From SAR324 cluster bacterium (GTDB lineage: Bacteria; SAR324; XYD2-FULL-50-16), in contig NVSR01000036.1 in NCBI GenBank assembly GCA_002401295.1, positions 1 through 6,863 on the forward strand: a DNA stretch of 6,863 bases, written 5' to 3'. Positions 1-5,094 of the stretch are shown piece after piece. A model generated the notes under the pieces. That model had not been told where the DNA came from. It saw only the letters and a list, made by a program, of their open reading frames with translations, and made no database searches. Made by a program: the position numbers and the translations under genes. How positions within the stretch are numbered: the first letter of the stretch is position 1; every line of letters begins with the position of its first letter.

Positions 1-57
1 ACGGGGAGTGAAGGACGCAGGTCCCCAGCCCCAAAAACAAAGTTTGAGGAAGGCTAG
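1..57 (+). CDS. Possible C-terminal tail of a plus-strand gene cut by the left edge
   Basis: Frame 1 is open from the window edge for 18 codons and stops with TAG at 55-57. The peptide is short, hydrophilic and basic/proline-containing (begins TGSEGRRSPAPKTK), the sort of disordered tail found at the end of many proteins. If real, it would be convergent with the solute-binding protein gene, whose stop lies five bases further on. Eighteen open codons can arise by chance and frame 2 is also open here, so this is a weak call and no function can be assigned. Confidence 0.25.
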   Translation, partial: TGSEGRRSPAPKTKFEEG

Positions 58-62
58 TTACT

Positions 63-821
63 CTAATCCTTCGCCAGGGGACTTCCCTGTTCATCGAAGG
101 CATAAGTAGGGACTCCCCACTTTTCAAAGAGAGCTTTGATTTTTCCGCTTTTAACTAATTTGGGCATGTTCTTGTCATAAACAGCTTTCAATTCAGCACC
201 CCTCTTATTATCCGCAAAGACCAAATAGAGGTTACCTTGACTAAAAGTCTCTACTTGAAATTTTTCAGCCTTAATATACTTTTTTTGCATTTGTATACTC
301 ACATCAATCAGGGAATCCATGAAAAAATCGAGGCGTCCTTTCTCCAGCATGCGATAGGCTTGCTTCCTCTTGTTCAACTCCCGCTTTTTGACTTTGACGC
401 TGATATATTCATCGTAAACATAGTCTCGAATCCAACCCACTTTCTTTCCGGCGATAGTCTTTTCTCCTTCCCATTTTATCCCTTTGCTCTTGAGATACAC
501 AATACTCGTAACGTCCAAATCAAAGGGGAGTTCACTATAGAGAACATCATCAAACTCGCCAGCATAGGAGCCGACACTGGCATCAACTTCCTTATTTCTT
601 ACCATCTTCATGGCCCTGGCGTAAGGATAGATTTTGAATTTTAGTTCAATTTCTTCAAGCTTATAAACCATTCTGAAAATTTCCCAGTATAATCCTGTTC
701 CATCCTTTTCTGTCGCTTCTTCCCAGTATTCACTGGCAAAATTGATACTTTTGATTTTTGCCTGTGCTGCTGCCGTGAAAGTAAAACAAAAAATTAAACT
801 GGCTAAGAGTAGTTTCTTCAT
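63..821 (-). CDS. Extracellular solute-binding protein, family 3-like (periplasmic), orphan
   Basis: The 252-residue product begins with a clear Sec signal peptide: MKK, a hydrophobic core to about residue 18, and a signal peptidase I site of AxA type (AQA, about residue 21). The mature part looks like the type II periplasmic-binding fold of the SBP_bac_3 family: DGTGLYWEIFRMVY near residues 40-53, then PYARAMKMVRNKEVDASVG around 66-84, matching the usual 'P..Ra...v..g.vDa' stretch, and a C-terminal KSGKIKALFEKWG helix. The length is normal for this family. ATG at 821 is supported by AGGA at 830-833, eight bases upstream. No permease or ATPase gene is adjacent, so it may be a scavenger subunit, a sensor ligand-binder or a member of the broad SBP_bac_3-like group not tied to a transporter. 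The ligand cannot be predicted. Phased T-tracts and a palindrome lie upstream. Confidence 0.88.
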   Translation of the reverse strand: MKKLLLASLIFCFTFTAAAQAKIKSINFASEYWEEATEKDGTGLYWEIFRMVYKLEEIELKFKIYPYARAMKMVRNKEVDASVGSYAGEFDDVLYSELPFDLDVTSIVYLKSKGIKWEGEKTIAGKKVGWIRDYVYDEYISVKVKKRELNKRKQAYRMLEKGRLDFFMDSLIDVSIQMQKKYIKAEKFQVETFSQGNLYLVFADNKRGAELKAVYDKNMPKLVKSGKIKALFEKWGVPTYAFDEQGSPLAKD

Positions 822-845
822 AAGGATTTTCCTATTTGTATATAG

Positions 846-870
846 TTTTAATATATTTTAATATGTTTTA
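846..870. repeat. Three TTTTA tracts in exact 10-bp phase (predicted bent DNA)
   Basis: TTTTA occurs at 846-850, 856-860 and 866-870, one helical turn apart. On the minus strand these are TAAAA tracts 25-50 bp upstream of the solute-binding gene start. A-tracts repeated at helical phase are known to curve DNA and, upstream of promoters, can act as UP-like elements or as binding sites for nucleoid proteins such as H-NS or IHF. The regular spacing is seen directly; the regulatory role is inference. Confidence 0.5.
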
Positions 871-876
871 AAACAT
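863..876. promoter_or_regulatory. 14-bp perfect palindrome upstream of the solute-binding gene
   Basis: ATGTTTTAAAACAT is self-complementary over its full length and lies about 40-55 bp before the start codon at 821, where an operator would be expected. The surrounding minus-strand sequence offers TATATA/TATACA-like -10 candidates around 838-846, but no convincing -35, so I do not call a promoter. AT-rich DNA yields such palindromes fairly often, hence the modest confidence. Confidence 0.35.
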
Positions 877-1119
877 TGAAAATACTATCTTTCTTTTAAG
901 GAATTTGTTTAACAGTTTTGGCTTTTTCGGACAAGTATCTATCTCACATTTTATAGGGCATAACTGGAGATCTGAGTTGTACAGTAAAAGCACAAATACA
1001 AGACAATGTACTGTCTGTTTCCAAGTTAAGTTCCACAGATGATCACGTGAACTACCATTATATAGGTAATGGGGGCTATTCGCTCAAGAAAAAATACGGA
1101 GAATCTGGTTAGTTCCAAT

Positions 1120-1216
1120 AAGGGACTTAGAAAAAAATATATCCTATACGTAGGTCGGGCTAAGGAGCGGAGCGACGAGTCCGACATCTTAAGGTGGTTA
1201 CTTTTTCCAAGTCCTT
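1120..1216. repeat. Nested inverted repeat with REP-like GC-rich core
   Basis: The core pairs GTCGGGCT (1154-1161) with AGTCCGAC (1178-1185) around a GC-rich loop, with one G-T wobble. It differs in base composition from its surroundings and resembles the extragenic REP-type palindromes carrying GTCGG/CCGAC arms found in many copies in proteobacterial genomes. Outside it, AAGGGACTTAGAAAAAA (1120-1136) is an imperfect inverted match to CTTTTTCCAAGTCCTT (1201-1216), with a one-base bulge and one mismatch, making a 97-bp nested structure. It could be a REP element, a small non-autonomous element of MITE type, or both. No RAYT transposase is in the window. Confidence 0.5.
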
Positions 1217-1285
1217 AAATTAAGCTGGGGGGTGGGTATCAAGAGAGTTTGGAAAAAAATTCCATAGAAAAACGATAATTGGCCT

Positions 1286-1341
1286 AGGGAGTAGAAATAA
1301 GGAATTGGGTATGCCCCAAAATATCGGATTCTTTACTCCTT
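1286..1341 (-). terminator. Possible hairpin at the 3' end of the polysaccharide operon
   Basis: AGGGAGTA (1286-1293) pairs with TACTCCTT (1334-1341), eight pairs including one wobble, and a small GGG/CCC hairpin lies inside. It begins 32 bp downstream of the stop of the 446-residue protein gene, where a terminator would be expected. There is no uninterrupted U-run after it on the minus strand, so it is not a classical intrinsic terminator and may only be a 3'-end stabilising fold. Confidence 0.2.
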
Positions 1342-1373
1342 GAAAGCATGGGTAGAGGTTAAAAGTGAAGGGG

Positions 1374-2714
1374 CTATTGATAAGCAGGAGTTTCCTTAAT
1401 TTGCTGATCTATCTTTCTAATCAGCTTTTGGTATTCCTGACTTTGCAAAAAGCCAAATTTCTGTTCGAAATCATTAGATGGTAAATCCTCAGGTAAATGT
1501 TTCGGGTTAGGGATATAATCTTGGAGTATGAACTGAAATGCGATCATACCTTGATGATATTTAGCGTTTTCCTCACTTTCTGAGAGAAGTTTGGCAAAAG
1601 CGATGCCTGCCCGATCAGCCATGAGGTCTCCAAAGCTAAAGCCGCTGGTTGCCTGGTCTAAAATCTCTTTATTAGTACTCAAAGTATCACTCAACTCCTC
1701 TCCAAGGGATGCGACTAGAGCCGCGGCAATCAAAAAATGCCTTGCCCAGTCATGACGTCCATAAAGCTGTACCTCCTTCAGCTCTCCTTGATAAGGAAGT
1801 CTTTTTTGTTTTGAATCCATTGATGAATACTGCTGAGCTTTGGAACCTCCCATAGTGAGCCCCAATGCCATTAAAGCAATACGGTTTCCCTGTTGTGGAG
1901 TTATACCTACGGCCTGTAGCGTTGATACATGTCGAAAGGCTTCATGAATAATGAGGGAAAAAGCCTCCAGATTTTGATGCCGTTGTTTGAGAGTTTTCAT
2001 GATATGTTGGTAAGTACTTTGGACATGAGAGGGCCGGTCCATCCCTTTTTGTGTCTTGGAAAAATAAAATTTCGCCAGTGCTTGAAACTTTATTTCTCCA
2101 CTATAGCTCAGATATAGCTGATTGTTTTGAATCTTGAGATTGGTAATTTGAGCCAGGCCCCATTGAGGTTCTTGCCAGAGTTTTCGGAGGATAATTCTAG
2201 TAACAAAATCAACCAATACCTTTGGGACCGTGATTTTTCCAATGGTTAACCTTTCTGCCAAATAGATGGGAGTTCGATCCTGCACCTCAAACTGTCCAGA
2301 CATATCTATATTTAGATAGCGAGAAGCAGCGTCTTTACCAATCAAAATCGAAAGGCGCAGCAGCATGGAGTCCTCAAATAAAAAAGCACGCCATTGCAGA
2401 GGAGAGACCAGGGTTCCGGAAAGTGCGCTCAGTGATTCTAAGGCTTCTTGGTCTAGGATGAGAGGTTCGTCTCTATTATTGATATGTTTTTGATACTGCT
2501 TCATTAGAGATTGGAGCTCTACCGTTTGGTAAGGGGCAAGGCTCTTTTTGCTGATAGTGGGATGATCCTCAAAAAGGAAAAAAAAACTGCTGAAGATGAT
2601 TAAACTAATCAATATTCCCAAGAGAGGAATGATTCTGCGTACTTTAGCCCCCTTGTAGGGACTATGTTCTTGCAAGGGAGGTGATTCTGTTTGATCTTCA
2701 ACCTTAGGATTCAT
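1374..2714 (-). CDS. Membrane-anchored protein of unknown function, two-domain (446 aa)
   Basis: I do not recognise this protein. A hydrophilic N-terminus of about 27 residues with a KGAKVRR cluster precedes one strong membrane segment (about 28-48), so it is probably an inner-membrane protein with a periplasmic body. Residues 100-215 (SRYLNIDMSGQF, then LTIGKITVPKVLVDFV and beta-rich stretches) vaguely recall YpmS/DUF2140-type proteins; this is weak. The C-terminal part is more distinctive: HEAFRH (257-262), HDWARHF (321-327), KEILDQ (349-354) and SGFSFGDLMADRAG (357-370). This resembles the 'KE..D....SGFSW.DL.AD..G' signature I associate with YfiM/DUF2279 proteins, and the spaced H and D residues could bind metal. 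HEAFRH has three residues between HE and H, so it is not a classical HExxH zincin. ATG at 2714 overlaps the glycosyltransferase stop by ATGA, implying translational coupling and a role in the same polysaccharide pathway. Confidence 0.85.
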   Translation of the reverse strand: MNPKVEDQTESPPLQEHSPYKGAKVRRIIPLLGILISLIIFSSFFFLFEDHPTISKKSLAPYQTVELQSLMKQYQKHINNRDEPLILDQEALESLSALSGTLVSPLQWRAFLFEDSMLLRLSILIGKDAASRYLNIDMSGQFEVQDRTPIYLAERLTIGKITVPKVLVDFVTRIILRKLWQEPQWGLAQITNLKIQNNQLYLSYSGEIKFQALAKFYFSKTQKGMDRPSHVQSTYQHIMKTLKQRHQNLEAFSLIIHEAFRHVSTLQAVGITPQQGNRIALMALGLTMGGSKAQQYSSMDSKQKRLPYQGELKEVQLYGRHDWARHFLIAAALVASLGEELSDTLSTNKEILDQATSGFSFGDLMADRAGIAFAKLLSESEENAKYHQGMIAFQFILQDYIPNPKHLPEDLPSNDFEQKFGFLQSQEYQKLIRKIDQQIKETPAYQ

Positions 2715-3892
2715 GGAAGTACCTGGATATGACGCTGAATGATTGCATTAATCTTGTTGATCTGCTGATCCCACAAAAAAAGGCTGGCCCAGGCTTTTCC
2801 GTTCCTCCCTAATTGGATACAACGTGCTTGATCCAAGACTAGGTCAAGAATACTTTGAGTAATTTCAGTCAGGTTTTCCGCATCAACGAGTATTCCCGTA
2901 ATTTGATCCTGAATTGCTTCAACAGCACCTCCTGAACGCCCTCCAATCACCGGTTTGCCTGCGGCACCAGCTTCCAAAAAAACCATACCGAATCCTTCAA
3001 CATCATTAGGTAGCATACGATTGACTAGAATGAAAACATCGCAAAGTTGATATAGCCCGTACAATTGTTGCTTTTCAACAGTACCTACAAAGGTGACATA
3101 TTGATTGAGATGGAGTTGCTCGCAAAGGTGGACCAAGGGGATCAGGTTTTCCCCACTTCCTACGATCAGGTAATGTAAGTTTGGAATTTTTTTGATGACT
3201 TCAGGCAGGGCGAGTAAAACCTGTTCATGTCCTTTTCGAGGGGTGAGGCGTCCGACACTGAGCAAAACTTTTTTTTGCTGCAACCCAAATTGAGTTGTGA
3301 GTTCTGAATTGGCTGAGCTTTGCTGAAAAAAAGCTTTAGAAACTCCAGGTGGTACGATTGAAATTTTTTCATTGGGGATTGCCAGAGAGATTAATAGGGC
3401 TTTGGTGAACTCTGAATTGGCAATGATGTGATCTGATTGCAAATAAACCCACCTCATATAAATTGATAAAAAACGGTTGTTTCGAGTTGCATGGATCTCT
3501 TCACCATGGGCGTAGATGATAAAAGAGCAGCCAAAGCAGCGCTTCATTAAAAGAGCGGTGAACCCGGCAAATTGAAATCCACCGGCATGAATGATTTGAG
3601 GACGTAGCTTCAAGGTGATCCAAAAACTCCAAAAAATCATGCATAACAATGGGGGAATATAATTGATTAAAAGGTTGAGCCCCGGTGAGGACGGGTGGTA
3701 TCGTCCCATATAGTCGGGGCGAATTCCCCATCTGCGATAGATGGGGAAAGTCTGCTGTGAATCGAATTCCTTATCGCCTTGCTCGTTTCCCGTTAAAAGA
3801 GGGATTTTTAAATGATTACAAATTTCATAGTAATAGATGCGACTTCCACCTAGGTGAGGTAGGAAACGGTCAGTGATGAGTAGTTGTTTCAT
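2711..3892 (-). CDS. Glycosyltransferase family 4 (GT-B fold)
   Basis: The 393-residue product has the expected length and layout of a retaining GT4 enzyme, which transfers a sugar from a nucleotide-sugar donor at the cytoplasmic face of the inner membrane. Visible markers are FLPHLGGSR (10-18, the N-terminal Gly-rich loop), YAHGEE (127-132), ANSEFTK (158-164), PPGV (181-184), SVGRLTPRKG (212-221, with the R and K that usually contact donor phosphates) and EGFGMVFLE (299-307), the EX7E motif, followed by AAGKPVIGGRSGGAVEAI. A hydrophobic stretch at 81-96 may mediate membrane association. It lies 22 bp after the Wzz-like gene and overlaps the next gene by four bases, so all three are very likely one transcript. 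Donor and acceptor sugars cannot be deduced. The ribosome site before ATG 3892 is weak (GAAAAG), which fits translation by coupling. Confidence 0.93.
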   Translation of the reverse strand: MKQLLITDRFLPHLGGSRIYYYEICNHLKIPLLTGNEQGDKEFDSQQTFPIYRRWGIRPDYMGRYHPSSPGLNLLINYIPPLLCMIFWSFWITLKLRPQIIHAGGFQFAGFTALLMKRCFGCSFIIYAHGEEIHATRNNRFLSIYMRWVYLQSDHIIANSEFTKALLISLAIPNEKISIVPPGVSKAFFQQSSANSELTTQFGLQQKKVLLSVGRLTPRKGHEQVLLALPEVIKKIPNLHYLIVGSGENLIPLVHLCEQLHLNQYVTFVGTVEKQQLYGLYQLCDVFILVNRMLPNDVEGFGMVFLEAGAAGKPVIGGRSGGAVEAIQDQITGILVDAENLTEITQSILDLVLDQARCIQLGRNGKAWASLFLWDQQINKINAIIQRHIQVLP

Positions 3893-3914
3893 GGCATTAA
3901 CTTTTCTAATCTAT

Positions 3915-4838
3915 TTAAACTTTTGGAATTCTTCCTGTTACTGGGAGGTTTAAATAGGCCTCCACATCACGACTTTCTTTGAAGGAGTGGTCCAGGAACT
4001 CCATGATGAAAGTAAGTACAAAACCCAAGCCCACTCCGGTTAAGACTGCCAAGAGCAGCAATCTTACTTTCTCCGGCTTAAAAGGTTGCAAGGGGAGTAA
4101 AGCTGGTTCCAAAATATCTGATAATAGAGCGCTGTTAATATTATTTCCAATTAATGGAATGATTTCAGAGGTCCTTAGGATGACATAATCCTCCCGAATT
4201 TTGGTCTTTTCCTGCCAATTTTGGTACTCAAAAAGAGCGGAGATCAACTCCGGACTTTCCGGTGTAAAGTTTTGCTTCAGTTCATGATACTTAGTTTTTG
4301 CTTGAATCAGTCCCGGACGCAGCTGTATGTTGAGTATCTGGTCTCGCCGGACTAATTTAGCGCGTAATTTGTCTCCAATGCCCTGGAAAGGGGAAAAAGT
4401 ACAAGCGATGAATTGATCAATCATTCGCTGCACTACAGCTCTTACTTGCTGGGGGTCCTCTCCACTAAAAGCTAGCCTGGCTACGCCCGGTCCCTTCAAC
4501 TCTACTTTCATGCGCGCTTTTTTATCCAAAATTGATTCCAGGTACTCACTTGTCAGAGTAGAGGGTTTCTCCGTACCTAGAATCTTGAAAAAGCGTTGAT
4601 CCCCTTTCATCATCTTTTTAATGGCCGGTAAGCGCTCTTCCAAATTAATCCTGATCCCATACTCTAATAACTGCGGGTGTTTTAGTGCACTTTCATTAAT
4701 ATATACAATTGCATAAGACTCATATTCAGGTGGGATGAATTTCAGGGTGATGGCTGCCACAATGGGAATGATAAAAATAGGAATCAGGATATAAAATTTC
4801 CTCCGCCATAAAATTTTAATAATGTCTTCTATTCTCAT
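3915..4838 (-). CDS. Wzz-like polysaccharide co-polymerase / chain-length determinant protein (short)
   Basis: From ATG 4838 the protein has 307 residues. MRIEDIIKILWRRKFY leads into membrane segment 1 (about 15-32), then a mixed alpha/beta domain with ESYAIVYIN typical of Wzz N-termini, a short helical middle, a proline-rich stretch (LPLQPFKPEK, about 248-257) before membrane segment 2 (about 259-282), and a cytoplasmic tail DHSFKESRDVEAYLNLPVTGRIPKV. This two-segment topology with Pro-rich motif marks PCP proteins, which set polysaccharide chain length or form part of the export channel. The tail matches the linker that precedes the kinase in Wzc-type fusions, but the protein ends there and no tyrosine-kinase gene is adjacent. 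It is shorter than exopolysaccharide PCPs with long coiled coils. An in-frame TTG at 4862 would add eight residues; I prefer the ATG because it fits family N-termini and has AGG ten bases upstream, while the TTG has no good ribosome site. Confidence 0.88.
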   Translation of the reverse strand: MRIEDIIKILWRRKFYILIPIFIIPIVAAITLKFIPPEYESYAIVYINESALKHPQLLEYGIRINLEERLPAIKKMMKGDQRFFKILGTEKPSTLTSEYLESILDKKARMKVELKGPGVARLAFSGEDPQQVRAVVQRMIDQFIACTFSPFQGIGDKLRAKLVRRDQILNIQLRPGLIQAKTKYHELKQNFTPESPELISALFEYQNWQEKTKIREDYVILRTSEIIPLIGNNINSALLSDILEPALLPLQPFKPEKVRLLLLAVLTGVGLGFVLTFIMEFLDHSFKESRDVEAYLNLPVTGRIPKV

Positions 4839-4911
4839 TGATTTCTTGCCTGGCGTTTTCAATATGGATTGTTATCTTTTTGATAGGTGTTCTGTTTTGC
4901 TGAAAAGTTAA

Positions 4912-4932
4912 TTTCAGCTATTGTGCCGAAAG
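4912..4932 (-). promoter_or_regulatory. Degenerate sigma-54 (-24/-12) promoter candidate for the Wzz-like gene
   Basis: Read on the minus strand from 4932, the sequence is TTCGGCACA, four bases, then CTGAA. The -24 block matches TTGGCAC except for one base; the -12 block keeps TG but has A in place of the conserved C of TTGC. The spacing is correct. Transcription would start near 4903, leaving a leader of about 65 bases to ATG 4838. It is the only place in this gap with a sigma-54-like -24 at the right spacing. The poor -12 keeps confidence low; the case rests partly on the adjacent NtrC-family gene. Confidence 0.3.
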
Positions 4933-4934
4933 AC

Positions 4935-4958
4935 AAAATTAAAATTAAAATTAAAAAT
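4935..4958. repeat. AAAATT hexanucleotide tandem repeat
   Basis: Three perfect AAAATT units occupy 4935-4952, followed by a fourth with one change (AAAAAT, 4953-4958). The array lies directly upstream of the -24-like sequence and between it and the dyads farther upstream. Short tandem repeats of this kind can gain or lose units by polymerase slippage, which would alter the distance between upstream sites and promoter by 6-bp steps. Confidence 0.75.
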
Positions 4959-4967
4959 AACAAATAG

Positions 4968-4980
4968 ATAGCGCCGCTAT
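4968..4980. promoter_or_regulatory. GC-rich dyad ATAGCG-C-CGCTAT, possible operator
   Basis: Perfect 6-bp arms around one central base, in otherwise AT-rich DNA upstream of the Wzz-like gene. A related palindrome, TAGCGCTA, lies at 5090-5097 over the stop codon of the response-regulator gene. It may be a protein-binding site; nothing identifies the protein. Confidence 0.3.
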
Positions 4981-5035
4981 TCTCTGAATGAAAAAAGGCT
5001 GGGAGTGTAGGGCTGAGCAGGGGTTCTGTTCAATT

Positions 5036-5063
5036 CTGTATCAAAAGTTAAATTTTGAAACAG
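5036..5063. promoter_or_regulatory. 28-bp inverted repeat, candidate enhancer site for the sigma-54 activator
   Basis: CTGTATCAAAA (5036-5046) and TTTTGAAACAG (5053-5063) are inverted copies matching at 10 of 11 positions around a 6-bp spacer. Its centre is about 120 bp upstream of the -24-like sequence of the Wzz-like gene, within the range where NtrC-family activators usually bind as dimers or higher oligomers. The adjoining TGTTCAATTCTGT (5027-5039), together with GTTTCAAAA of the right arm (minus strand), recurs upstream of the response-regulator gene. Assignment to this regulator is inference. Confidence 0.45.
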
Positions 5064-5079
5064 ACACCTATTGGGGTGT
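5064..5079 (-). terminator. Weak stem-loop after the response-regulator gene
   Basis: ACACC (5064-5068) and GGTGT (5075-5079) form a 5-bp stem with a 6-base loop, 16 bp beyond the stop codon. The sequence after it on the minus strand is mixed (CTGTTTC...) rather than a U-run, so it would be a poor terminator and some read-through into the Wzz-like gene is likely. Confidence 0.2.
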
Positions 5080-5094
5080 GAAGCAAAGTTAGCG

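Larger units (their letters stand above)
822..1373. other. 552-bp intergenic region without a supported gene
   Basis: No reading frame here has a credible start, ribosome site and protein-like composition. It holds the upstream region of the solute-binding gene (822-900), an inverted repeat CCATTA/TAATGG at 1055-1072, an 8-bp palindrome TCACGTGA at 1043-1050, a nested inverted-repeat element at 1120-1216 and a possible hairpin at 1286-1341 downstream of the 446-residue protein gene. Its size and repeat content suggest the polysaccharide operon and the solute-binding gene are separate transcription units. Confidence 0.7.

Noticed and set aside
3..41. GGGG/CCCC and GGAC/GTCC stems next to an A-rich run as a terminator for the genes at the left edge
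   Set aside because: On the minus strand the U-run comes before the stem, and on the plus strand the stem is followed by A's, so neither orientation gives an intrinsic terminator.
237..644. Plus-strand open frame of 135 codons opposite the solute-binding gene
   Set aside because: It is antisense to a gene with clear signal peptide and family motifs, has no plausible ribosome site, and its translation has no recognisable pattern. The shorter open frames at 1929-2117, 3166-3372, 3501-3731, 3685-3876, 3979-4188 and 5201-5383 were rejected for the same reason.
981..1014. ACAGTA (981-986) and TACTGT (1009-1014) as a regulatory dyad or small RNA hairpin
   Set aside because: Six-bp arms separated by 22 bases with no extension are expected by chance in this sequence; no promoter or U-run accompanies them.
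1929..1946. HEAFRH in the 446-residue protein as a zinc-protease HExxH motif
   Set aside because: There are three residues, not two, between HE and the second H, and no downstream zinc-ligand pattern of a known zincin clan is evident.
4984..5018. CAGCC...CAGCCTTTTTT on the minus strand as a terminator after the regulator
   Set aside because: The two CAGCC copies are direct, not inverted, repeats, so no stem forms before the T-run.
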